DNA from: Desulfocorpusculum sp964414345 | GTDB lineage: Bacteria > Desulfobacterota > Desulfocorpusculales > Desulfocorpusculum | Length of the DNA stretch: 44,203 bases | Direction of reading: 5' to 3' | NCBI GenBank assembly: GCA_964414345.1 | Contig: CAYPWF010000032.1 | Location: 1 to 44,203 of the forward strand | Part shown: positions 35,666 to 42,531 of the stretch, one piece after another | Layout of the letters: every line of letters begins with the position of its first letter | Position numbering within the stretch: the stretch's first letter is position 1 | Program-made: the position numbers and the translations under genes | Notes under the pieces: generated by a model | What the model saw: only the letters and a program-made list of their open reading frames with translations | What the model was told of the DNA's origin: nothing | Database searches by the model: none

Positions 35666-36841
35666 ATGAGCAATGAAGAATTCATCGTCTTTGGAAGCCC
35701 GGCCATCGGGGAAGAAGAGGTGGCCGAAGTGGTGGATTCCATCCGCTCGGGATGGCTTTCCACAGGACCCAAGGTGGCCAGGTTTGAAGAGATGTTCCGC
35801 CAGTACGTGGGTTGCAGGCATGCCATAGGCCTCAACTCCTGCACGGCAGGCTTGCATCTTCTTCTCTTGGCGGCCGGGATAGGACCAGGGGATGAGGTTC
35901 TAACCACGCCTTTGACCTTTGCCGCCACAGCTAACGTGATAGTGCACGTGGGGGCAACCCCGGTGTTTGCGGATGTTGAAGCAGGGAGCATGAATCTGGA
36001 TCCAGAGCAGGCAGGCAAGCTTCTGCGAGAACGCTCAGGCCGAGTCAAGGCCATTATGGTTGTTCACCTGGCGGGGCGTCCTTGCAACATGGAGCCCTTC
36101 CAGGAACTGGCCAAGGAGCATGGCCTTTTCCTGTTCGAGGATGCGGCCCATGCCACCGAGGCTTGGTACAAGGGGAAGAAGGTGGGAACCCTGGGGGATG
36201 GAGCAGCTTTCAGTTTTTATGTGACCAAGAATTTGGTGACAGGAGAGGGAGGCATGCTCACAACCGACAGGGATGATTGGGCCGAGCTCATAAGGGTGTT
36301 GAGCCTTCATGGGATGAGTCGCGGAGCCTGGAAACGTTACTCCTCGTCTGGATACAGACACTATCAGATCCTCCATGCCGGATACAAATACAACATGATG
36401 GACCTTCAGGCAGCCATGGGGATTCACCAGCTTGCTCGTCTGGAGACCTATTTGAGAAGAAGAGAAGAGATATGGGCTCGTTATGACCAGGCCTTCTCAG
36501 ATCTGCCGGTTAGTTGTCCAATCCCACCTGAGCCTGGAACCGTGCATGCGCGTCACCTATATACACCTTTGCTGGAGCTGGAGCATCTGGATGTGGATAG
36601 AGACGCGGTTTTGGAGGAACTCAAAGCACTGGGAGTGGGCACGGGCGTGCACTTCATATCCTTGCACCTGCAACCTTTTTATCAAAGGTTGTTGGGTTGC
36701 AGGGATGAGGATTACCCCAATGCCCTGGAGATTTCCAAAAGAACCCTTTCCCTGCCTCTCTCGGCAAAGCTCTCTGAAGAGCAGGTAGGGCGTGTCATAG
36801 ATGCTTTCAGGCGTGTGCTGCTTACCCACGCAGTGAAGTGA
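35666..36841 (+). CDS. DegT/DnrJ/EryC1-family aminotransferase, ArnB-like
   Basis: PLP-dependent nucleotide-sugar aminotransferase of 391 residues. It opens EFIVFGSPAIGEEEVAEVVD with SGWLSTGPK. HAIGLNSCTAGLHLLLLA, FEDAAHATEAWYKGKKVG, the PLP lysine in SFYVTKNLVTGEGGM and PGYKYN-like AGYKYNMMDLQAA follow. GVGTGVHFISLHLQPFY is near the end. The pattern is closest to ArnB-type enzymes, which aminate a 4-keto sugar, so a 4-amino-4-deoxy sugar on the core or lipid A is plausible. A 3-amino role (GnnB-like) for the orphan oxidoreductase at 20403 is less likely but not excluded. An earlier in-frame start exists; the ATG at 35666 follows GAGGTG. Confidence 0.87.
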   Translation: MSNEEFIVFGSPAIGEEEVAEVVDSIRSGWLSTGPKVARFEEMFRQYVGCRHAIGLNSCTAGLHLLLLAAGIGPGDEVLTTPLTFAATANVIVHVGATPVFADVEAGSMNLDPEQAGKLLRERSGRVKAIMVVHLAGRPCNMEPFQELAKEHGLFLFEDAAHATEAWYKGKKVGTLGDGAAFSFYVTKNLVTGEGGMLTTDRDDWAELIRVLSLHGMSRGAWKRYSSSGYRHYQILHAGYKYNMMDLQAAMGIHQLARLETYLRRREEIWARYDQAFSDLPVSCPIPPEPGTVHARHLYTPLLELEHLDVDRDAVLEELKALGVGTGVHFISLHLQPFYQRLLGCRDEDYPNALEISKRTLSLPLSAKLSEEQVGRVIDAFRRVLLTHAVK

Positions 36842-36907
36842 GGTTGCGGGCATCTGAGAGCAGATCTGAAACAGTTGCCCGGAACTTATCCATAAAAGGG
36901 GCCAGAA

Positions 36908-36941
36908 GAGTTTTCTTGGATTAGCGGAGCTTTCAAAACTC
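36908..36941 (+). promoter_or_regulatory. Inverted repeat abutting a start codon
   Basis: GAGTTTT (36908-36914) pairs with AAAACTC (36935-36941), directly before the ATG at 36942. The GGAG that could act as Shine-Dalgarno (36926-36929) lies in the 20-nt loop. A role in controlling translation is a guess. The whole 100-nt gap 36842-36941 has no gene. Its TTTTCTTGG...GCGGAG block resembles part of the repeat copy at 19397. Confidence 0.3.
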
Positions 36942-37973
36942 ATGCTGAATGGTAGGGGCAAGAAAGTCCAGGACTTGAAAGAGGCGATGCAGCCTCAGGT
37001 GGAAGGCAGCGCCGGGGATCAGCAGCCGGGAGCAACTCTCTCGGTTATCCTGGTCAGCTTTAACACCAGGGATTTGACACTCAAGTGTTTGGGACACCTA
37101 TACTCATTGGAACTTCCCTCTCGGACAGAGGTGTGGCTAGTGGATAATGGCTCCCAGGACAAAAGCGCCCATTGTGTGCGCGAGGCTTTCCCCCAGGTCT
37201 CACTGATTTGCAACGAGCAAAACCTGGGCTTCTCAAGGGCCGTGAATATGGCTCTTAAGAGATGTTCCGGCCGTTTTGCCCTTCTTCTCAACACAGACTG
37301 TTTCCCTGAGCCGTCTGCTGTAGCGGAGCTTCTGAGGGTCATGGAATCCCGTCCTTCTGTGGGGATAGCAGCCGGTTCTCTGTTGCACAGCAATGGAAGG
37401 CCCCAGAACTCATTTGGTAGGGCTCCCACCCTGGGCACCGAGCTGCTTCCAAAAGCCCTCTTGGAGGTGTTATTGCCCTCCAGGTTCCCGAGCAAAAGAA
37501 GGCCTCCTTCAGTGCCCATGGAGGTGGAATCAGTGGTGGGGGCCTTCCTGATGGTAAGAAGAAAGGCCTGGGAGGAGGTGGGCCTTTTGGATGAGGGCTA
37601 CTTTTTTTTTCTGGAAGAGACCGACTGGTGTGTGCGTATGAGAAAGGGGAAATGGTCTGTCTTGCATGTGCCCCAGGCCAGGGCGGTTCATCTTCAGGGC
37701 GGCTCAGCAGCCGCTCAAGGAGCAGCGGCCAGAATAGAGTTCTATAGATCCCGCTATAGGTTTTTCAGACTTCACAGGGGGGAGCTGGCCGCGGCAACTC
37801 TCAAGGGAGGCCTGATCTTGAAGGGTTTCTGCAACTTAGTTTTTTCCGGAGTAATGGGAGTGCTTCCTTTGCCATGGACAAACAAATGGAGAGATCGCAG
37901 CAGGATACACAGGGAGATTCTTACCTGGCATCTCAAAGGCTGCCCCCAGGGCTGGGGCTTGGAGCGGGGATAG
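36942..37973 (+). CDS. GT2 glycosyltransferase, WbbL/rhamnosyltransferase-like
   Basis: Inverting family 2 glycosyltransferase of about 343 residues. It has LSVILVSFNTRDLTLKCLGH near residues 33-52, VWLVDNGSQD, NEQNLGFSRAVNMALK and FALLLNTDCFPEP with the acidic metal site. VVGAFLMVRRKAWEEVG and a FFFLEETDWCVRMRKGKW motif follow. The NxGFaxxxN and ETDWC pattern is that of WbbL-type rhamnosyltransferases. The C-terminal part (about 285-310) is hydrophobic. The first 30 residues are not conserved, so the start is uncertain; an ATG at 36987 is an alternative. Confidence 0.85.
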   Translation: MLNGRGKKVQDLKEAMQPQVEGSAGDQQPGATLSVILVSFNTRDLTLKCLGHLYSLELPSRTEVWLVDNGSQDKSAHCVREAFPQVSLICNEQNLGFSRAVNMALKRCSGRFALLLNTDCFPEPSAVAELLRVMESRPSVGIAAGSLLHSNGRPQNSFGRAPTLGTELLPKALLEVLLPSRFPSKRRPPSVPMEVESVVGAFLMVRRKAWEEVGLLDEGYFFFLEETDWCVRMRKGKWSVLHVPQARAVHLQGGSAAAQGAAARIEFYRSRYRFFRLHRGELAAATLKGGLILKGFCNLVFSGVMGVLPLPWTNKWRDRSRIHREILTWHLKGCPQGWGLERG

Positions 37974-37981
37974 AGCATCCT

Positions 37982-39019
37982 ATGAACAGATTTCAAATGC
38001 GTGCTACCGGTAAATTCCTCTCCAGGGGAAAGATACGCCGGCTCACTCAGTGGCCTCCGCGTTTTAAGGAGGCAAGGGTGCTGGTGGTGGGAGACCTTAT
38101 AGTTGATGAGTTTGTCTGGGGGAAGGTGGACAGGATATCCCCTGAGGCCCCTGTGCCGGTTGTGAGGGTCACGGACAAGAGCCTTCGTTGGGGTGGAGCT
38201 GCCAATGTGGCCAATAACTTGAGGGCTATGGGGGCCAAGGTGTCCCTGGCTGGGGTTGTAGGGGCCGATGAGCCAGGCAGGTGGCTTTTTCGAGATGCTC
38301 GCAGAAAAGGGGTCAAGACCGAGGGCATCCAGTTGGATCCCACTCGGCCCTCCACGCTCAAGACTAGAATCATAGCCCACAGTCAACAGGTTGTCAGAAT
38401 AGACAGGGAACACTCAGACCCCCTTTCTCGAGAAAGGGGTGAGAAGCTTCGTAGTTTTCTAAGGCAGCAGGCTTGCTCTGTGGATGCCATTATCGTTTCC
38501 GATTACGGCAAAGGGGTTGTGGATGAACTCTTAATGGAGGAGGTTAGGGAGATTATTAGAAAAAGAAACATAATAGCTTGTGTTGACCCCAAGGTTAGCC
38601 CTTTTAGCATGTACAGGCAAGTCACGGCAGTTACTCCCAACCATCGAGAAGCCCTAAAGGCTGCAGGGCTGGATGCCGCAGGATCAGCATCTCTTGAACA
38701 GGTGGGTCAGGGCCTCTTGAAAGAACTGCAGTGCGAAATACTGCTAATAACCAGGGGGGAAGAGGGTATGAGCCTTTTTTTTGACCAAGGGCTTCACCTG
38801 CACATCCCCACTGTGGCCAAGCAGGTGTATGACGTGACAGGGGCCGGGGATACGGTCATAAGCGTCTTTACCCTTGGCCTGTTGGCAGGAGCTTCTCCCA
38901 AGGAGGCAGCCATGATGGCCAACCTGGCCGCCGGAATCGTGGTGGGGGAGGTGGGAACGGCAACTGTGGGACAAAGAAGATTTATGAGAGTCTTGGAGCA
39001 GGCTTCAAGGCTTGTGTGA
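37982..39019 (+). CDS. rfaE1: D-glycero-beta-D-manno-heptose-7-phosphate kinase (RfaE domain I)
   Basis: PfkB-fold sugar kinase that makes heptose 1,7-bisphosphate in the ADP-heptose route used by the two heptosyltransferases. The 345-residue product corresponds to the kinase half of HldE. It has VLVVGDLIVDEFVWGKVDRI, SPEAPVPVVRV, GGAANVANNLRAMGA and VSDYGKGVVDE. The ATP-site motif is DVTGAGDTV, with the catalytic D290. The cytidylyl/adenylyltransferase half is missing, so a separate rfaE2 is needed; it is not in this window, nor are gmhA or gmhB. The upstream frame is open into the previous gene, and the ATG at 37982 is the most plausible start. Confidence 0.92.
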   Translation: MNRFQMRATGKFLSRGKIRRLTQWPPRFKEARVLVVGDLIVDEFVWGKVDRISPEAPVPVVRVTDKSLRWGGAANVANNLRAMGAKVSLAGVVGADEPGRWLFRDARRKGVKTEGIQLDPTRPSTLKTRIIAHSQQVVRIDREHSDPLSRERGEKLRSFLRQQACSVDAIIVSDYGKGVVDELLMEEVREIIRKRNIIACVDPKVSPFSMYRQVTAVTPNHREALKAAGLDAAGSASLEQVGQGLLKELQCEILLITRGEEGMSLFFDQGLHLHIPTVAKQVYDVTGAGDTVISVFTLGLLAGASPKEAAMMANLAAGIVVGEVGTATVGQRRFMRVLEQASRLV

Positions 39020-39049
39020 TTTGCGTGTTGTAAAAGGGGGGGGGCGGAG

Positions 39050-39625
39050 TTGGAGGAGGAGGCCAAGGCCTGCAGAGGGCCCGAGCATGTGAAGCTGGTG
39101 ATGAGCATACTTTTTTCAGCTGGAGAACAGGAAACTGCAACATTGGAAACCCTGGAGAAAGAGCTGGGGCCCATTGACTTGGTAAGCCGGAGGCTTTGTT
39201 TCCAACATACCGATTACTATTCCGCAGAGATGGGTACAGGTCTTTTGAGGCGCATGGTTTCATTCAGGCGGCTTGTGCATCCCGGAACCTTGGTTGATCT
39301 AAAACTGCGCACCCAGGCAATAGAGGACATGTTCAGGGACAAAAGAGGCAACCGCAAAGTCAACCTTGACCCAGGGCTTCTGGGGCACGCTCAACTGGTC
39401 CTGGCCACTCACAAGCCTTATTCTCACAGGATTTACCTGGGCAAGGGGGTCTTTGCAGAGCTTACTTTGATCTTCAGGCAGGGAAGCCTCAGGCCTCTTC
39501 TTTGGACTTATCCTGATTATGGCTCAGAGCCTCTCTTGGGGTGGTTTCACCGGGTTCGCAGCTTGTATCTATGGCAGAGGCGGTACAACCGTGGAAAAGG
39601 AGAGGGACAGCCTTGCACAGCATGA
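39050..39625 (+). CDS. DUF4416 family protein of unknown function
   Basis: A 191-residue protein that matches the DUF4416 pattern. It has EHVKLVMSILFSAGE, LGPIDLVSRRLCFQHTDYYSAEMG and RRMVSFRRLVHPGTLVDLKL. Then come RKVNLDPGLLGHAQLVLATHKP, SHRIYLGKGVFAELTL and WTYPDYGSEPLL. It contains no P-loop even though family members are sometimes labelled GTP-binding. No function is known to me. It usually lies next to yicC in deltaproteobacteria, as here. The start is TTG after a G-rich stretch; an internal GTG or ATG 13-17 codons later would cut into the conserved VKL segment. Confidence 0.85.
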   Translation: MEEEAKACRGPEHVKLVMSILFSAGEQETATLETLEKELGPIDLVSRRLCFQHTDYYSAEMGTGLLRRMVSFRRLVHPGTLVDLKLRTQAIEDMFRDKRGNRKVNLDPGLLGHAQLVLATHKPYSHRIYLGKGVFAELTLIFRQGSLRPLLWTYPDYGSEPLLGWFHRVRSLYLWQRRYNRGKGEGQPCTA

Positions 39626-40485
39626 CAGGATACGGAAGAGCCCAAGTGGAGGGCAAACACTTGCGGGTCGTGGCAGAGATAAGGTCCGTAAACAGCAGGT
39701 ACCTGGATCTGGCTCTTAAATTGCCTCAGGGGTGTTGGTCTTTGGAGGCACCCTTGAGGAAAATGATCCAGAAAAGATGTTTTAGGGGCCGCATTGAGTT
39801 AGCGGTTAGGTGGGAAAGCCTCCAAGAGGCGGCAGAGCCCCAGGTGCGATTAGACCTGGGGAAAGCCAGGGCTGTAAAGAATGCTTTGGAGACTCTCCAA
39901 AGGGAGCTTTGCCTGACAGGGGAGCTGGAGCTTTCCTTTTTTGCTTCCCTGAAAGATCTGTGGGAGATTCAAGAACATGGTTTGGAAGAGGAGGTAGAGG
40001 CTTTGCAGAAAGCCATCCAAGAGGCCCTGGAAGCGCTGGATGAGATGCGCAGGGCTGAGGGTGAGGCACTTTCCATGGATCTTGACAAGCGAGCAGCCTG
40101 GATGCTTCAGGAGCTGGAATTCATACGGCAGAGAGCCCCAGAGGCTTTGGAGAATCTACTTGCCAGATGGAGGGAGAGGGTCCAGGTCTTGGCCGCACAG
40201 CCCAATCTGGATCAGGGCAGAATGGAGCAGGAAGCCGCCTTGTGGGTGGATCGCATGGATATCAGTGAAGAGATTCTTAGGACAGGGGTTCACCTGGAGC
40301 GATTTCTGCAAGTATTGAAAGAGCAGCCGCCTGTGGGCAAGAAGCTGGAGTTTATTCTTCAAGAGACGCACAGGGAGCTTAACACCATGGGTGCCAAGTG
40401 CATGGATTCGGAAATATCTCAAAAGGTGGTGGAGATGAAGGCACAGCTGGAAAGGATGAGGGAACAGGTTCAGAATTTGGAATGA
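39613..40485 (+). CDS. yicC: YicC-family endoribonuclease-like protein
   Basis: A 290-residue YicC family protein. It begins HSMTGYGRAQVEG, the family opening. It continues with VVAEIRSVNSRYLDLALKLP and RGRIELAVRW in the N-terminal domain. The C-terminal DUF1732-type domain has VDRMDISEEILRTGVHLERF, GKKLEFILQETHRELNTMGAK and ISQKVVEMKAQLERMREQVQN. E. coli YicC is implicated in turnover of the small RNA RyhB. The start is TTG at 39613 with GAGAGGG about 6 nt upstream. The ATG at 39622, which makes an ATGA overlap, is the alternative. The yicC-remA-gmk order is widespread. Confidence 0.92.
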   Translation: MHSMTGYGRAQVEGKHLRVVAEIRSVNSRYLDLALKLPQGCWSLEAPLRKMIQKRCFRGRIELAVRWESLQEAAEPQVRLDLGKARAVKNALETLQRELCLTGELELSFFASLKDLWEIQEHGLEEEVEALQKAIQEALEALDEMRRAEGEALSMDLDKRAAWMLQELEFIRQRAPEALENLLARWRERVQVLAAQPNLDQGRMEQEAALWVDRMDISEEILRTGVHLERFLQVLKEQPPVGKKLEFILQETHRELNTMGAKCMDSEISQKVVEMKAQLERMREQVQNLE

Positions 40486-40499
40486 AAGCGCAACCCACA

Positions 40500-40528
40500 T
40501 TGGCAATAATGCAGGCTATCTTTATTGT
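40500..40528 (+). promoter_or_regulatory. Candidate promoter for remA-gmk-pyrF
   Basis: TTGGCA (40500-40505), a 17-nt spacer and TATTGT (40523-40528) give a fair sigma-70 match in the gap after yicC. It lies directly upstream of the repeat at 40531, so the transcript would begin inside the repeat. Confidence 0.4.
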
Positions 40529-40530
40529 TA

Positions 40531-40680
40531 GGATAAACCGGTCCTTGCTCAAAAACACCATGTTTTTTTATTTCAGATTGGCCCCTGGTTTGAGTTGAAA
40601 CATGGCAAAGTCTGCTCGGGGTTGGGGGGCGTGGCCCCCAAAGTCACAGGCTTTGGAGAACAATCCGGGCTAAGACAAAG
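40531..40680 (+). repeat. Intergenic repeat family, copy 3 (near-complete)
   Basis: A 150-bp element in the yicC-remA gap. It aligns along its whole length with 42357-42507 at roughly three-quarters identity by eye. Shared blocks are AAACCGGTCC, GAACACC/AAACACC, ATGGCAAAG/ATGCCAAAG, a G-rich hairpin and GGCTTTGGAGAA-AATCC-GGCTA. The hairpin here has a GGGGGC/GCCCCC stem with a GTG loop (about 40625-40639). There is no T-run after it, so it is not a classical terminator. Confidence 0.8.
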
Positions 40681-40694
40681 GGGAGGGGTTGGAG

Positions 40695-40982
40695 ATGGGA
40701 GAGGAGATCTTGAACATAGGATACGGGAACATGGTGGCTGTTTCCAAGGTGGTGGCCATTTTGACACCGGGCTCCGCCCCCATGAAGAGGCTAAAGGATG
40801 AGGCGCGCAAGGCTGCGCGCCTCATAGATGCCACTCAGGGCAAACGCACCAGGTCCATAATAGTCACGGACAGCAACCATGTGATCCTTTCAGCCTTCAT
40901 GGCCGAGACAATTGGACAAAGGCTCTGTGCTGCGGGCTCCAAAAAAGGGGCGGGCAATCAGGGGAAAGTGGATGGAGACTGA
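40695..40982 (+). CDS. remA: RemA/DUF370-family protein
   Basis: A 95-residue protein of the RemA family (DUF370). It has ILNIGYGNMVAVSKVVAIL, SAPMKRLKDEARKAARLIDA, RTRSIIVTDSNHVILSA and AETIGQRL. In Bacillus subtilis RemA is a DNA-binding activator of matrix genes that forms large ring assemblies. In Gram-negative bacteria the role is not known. GGAGG lies 8 nt before the ATG at 40695; a TTG two codons earlier is less likely. The gene is followed 1 nt later by gmk. Confidence 0.92.
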   Translation: MGEEILNIGYGNMVAVSKVVAILTPGSAPMKRLKDEARKAARLIDATQGKRTRSIIVTDSNHVILSAFMAETIGQRLCAAGSKKGAGNQGKVDGD

Positions 40983-40983
40983 G

Positions 40984-41607
40984 ATGTGGGGAGGTGAGCT
41001 GTTCGTGGTTTCAGCTCCTTCGGGGGCCGGCAAGACCACCCTTTGTCGGCAGGTCTGCCGGCTGACCAGCGGGCTGGTGTACTCTGTCTCCTATACCACC
41101 CGAACTCCCAGGGTGGGTGAGGAACATGGAAAAGATTACTTCTTTGTGTCCGAGGAGGTCTTCAAGCAGATGGCCCAAGCCGGGGAGTTCTTGGAGTGGG
41201 CCGAGCTCTATAACCACATGTATGGAACTTCCAGGGCATGGGTTTTGGATCAACTAAAGCAAGGCCACGACGTGATAATGGATGTGGATGTGCAGGGCGC
41301 ACTCCAGATACGTAATGGAGAGTTACCTTGTCATTTAATCTTCGTGCTTCCTCCCTCAAGGGAGGTCCTGAGGCACAGGCTGGCCGGACGAGGCACTGAT
41401 TCTAATGAGCAAGTGGAGCTTCGCCTTGAGTGGGCCGAGAAAGAGCTAGCGCAGTGGGGGATGTTTGATTACCTGATCCTAAACGACCAACTGGAGGAGG
41501 CGGTTCAGGAACTCCGTTCGGTGGTGGTGGCTCAGCGCTGTAGGAAGGAGAGGAGGGCCCAGTGGATTTGCAGCCAGTGGGAAATAATGAAGCCTGGAAG
41601 CCTGTGA
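40984..41607 (+). CDS. gmk: Guanylate kinase
   Basis: Converts GMP to GDP with ATP; essential for guanine nucleotide supply. The 207-residue product has the P-loop SAPSGAGKTTL (residues 10-20). The GMP-binding segment VSYTTRTPRVGEEHGKDYFFV is broken only by ordinary substitutions, and WAELYNHMYGTS and DVDVQGALQIR are present. The family end with the lid region, HRLAGRGTDS, also fits. An upstream in-frame ATG at 40972 is possible, but the one at 40984 has GGAG 6 nt upstream and gives the standard N-terminus. The stop is embedded in the pyrF start (GTGA). Confidence 0.96.
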   Translation: MWGGELFVVSAPSGAGKTTLCRQVCRLTSGLVYSVSYTTRTPRVGEEHGKDYFFVSEEVFKQMAQAGEFLEWAELYNHMYGTSRAWVLDQLKQGHDVIMDVDVQGALQIRNGELPCHLIFVLPPSREVLRHRLAGRGTDSNEQVELRLEWAEKELAQWGMFDYLILNDQLEEAVQELRSVVVAQRCRKERRAQWICSQWEIMKPGSL

Positions 41608-42341
41608 TACCGGCTTTGGACACCGACGATCTCGGGCAGGCCTGTGAATGGGTTGAAAAGCTAATGGGAAGCGGGCCCCGTATTTTCAAGGTTGGCAGTC
41701 AGCTTTTTACCAGGGTGGGCCCCAAAGCAGTGGAGCTGGTTTTGGAAAGGGGCTGCGGGGTTTTTCTGGATCTCAAATTCCATGACATTCCCAATACCGT
41801 GGCACAGGCGGCCAGGGCCGCGGTGACGCTTGGAGTCACCATGTTCAATGTGCATGCCTCAGGAGGCAAGAGGATGATGGAGGCAGCGGTTCATGCGGCC
41901 CAGGAGGAGACCCTGAAGAGAAGTCTTCCCCGGGTCCCCTGGGTATTGGCGGTCACGGTTCTCACAAGCCTCGAAAGGGAAGATCTGGGGGAGTTGGGGC
42001 TCAAAGAGGAGGTGAGCCATTGGGTGGCTGTTTGGTCCCAAGCGGCCTTAAGAGCCGGGGTGAACGGGCTTGTGAGTTCTCCCAGGGAGCTTGCCATGCT
42101 CAGACAGAAATACGGCAAGAAGATCCTCTTGGTCACCCCAGGCATAAGGACAGCAAAGAGGAACCTGGCAGACGACCAGAGAAGAGTTTCAGACCCAAGC
42201 TGGGCTCTGGAGCAAGGGGCCGATCATTTGGTCATGGGTAGGGGGCTTTTGGAAAGCCCTGACCCCCTTCAACTACTAAAGGAAATAGAGGGCGATCCAA
42301 CCACCCCGCATTATTCAAAATCAGTGGATAAGGCGGGGTAG
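41604..42341 (+). CDS. pyrF: Orotidine 5'-phosphate decarboxylase
   Basis: Last enzyme of UMP synthesis. The 245-residue product has IPALDTDD at the start and K29 in IFKVG. The catalytic LDLKFHDIPNTV has D56, K58 and D61. VTVLTS and the phosphate-binding VTPGIR and GADHLVMGRGL are also present. The frame is open 14 codons upstream (GTG at 41562, with GGAGG before it), which would overlap gmk by 46 nt. The GTG at 41604 gives the family N-terminus and the GTGA junction common in this region. Both are possible. Confidence 0.94.
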   Translation: MIPALDTDDLGQACEWVEKLMGSGPRIFKVGSQLFTRVGPKAVELVLERGCGVFLDLKFHDIPNTVAQAARAAVTLGVTMFNVHASGGKRMMEAAVHAAQEETLKRSLPRVPWVLAVTVLTSLEREDLGELGLKEEVSHWVAVWSQAALRAGVNGLVSSPRELAMLRQKYGKKILLVTPGIRTAKRNLADDQRRVSDPSWALEQGADHLVMGRGLLESPDPLQLLKEIEGDPTTPHYSKSVDKAG

Positions 42342-42356
42342 CTGAAAGACATGTTT

Positions 42357-42507
42357 GGACAAACCGGTCCCTAATTAAGAACACCCTGATTTTCGGTTTC
42401 ACATTTGGTGCTGGCGTAAGTCGGGATATGCCAAAGCGTACCGGGGGTTTGGGGGCGTAGCCCCCAAAGTCATAGGCTTTGGAGAATAATCCTGGCTAGG
42501 TAGAAAG
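42357..42507 (+). repeat. Intergenic repeat family, copy 4 (near-complete)
   Basis: This fills the 190-bp gap between pyrF and rlmB. It shares its full length and block order with the copy at 40531. It holds the cleanest hairpin of the family: TTTGGGGGC and its perfect complement around a GTA loop (42448-42468). GTCATAGGCTTTGGAGAA and TAATCC-GGCTA follow. No open reading frame or terminal inverted repeat was evident. Confidence 0.8.
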
Positions 42508-42531
42508 CTTAGCCAGAGTCAAAGAGGCAAT

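Noticed and set aside
35666..36841. The DegT-family gene as the missing GnnB of lipid A synthesis
   Set aside because: Its N-terminal and C-terminal motifs fit ArnB-type 4-amination better, and it is 14 kb from the oxidoreductase; left as a weak alternative.
42448..42468. Perfect G/C hairpin after pyrF considered as a rho-independent terminator
   Set aside because: No T-run follows on either strand, and the hairpin belongs to the repeated element; kept as part of the repeat.
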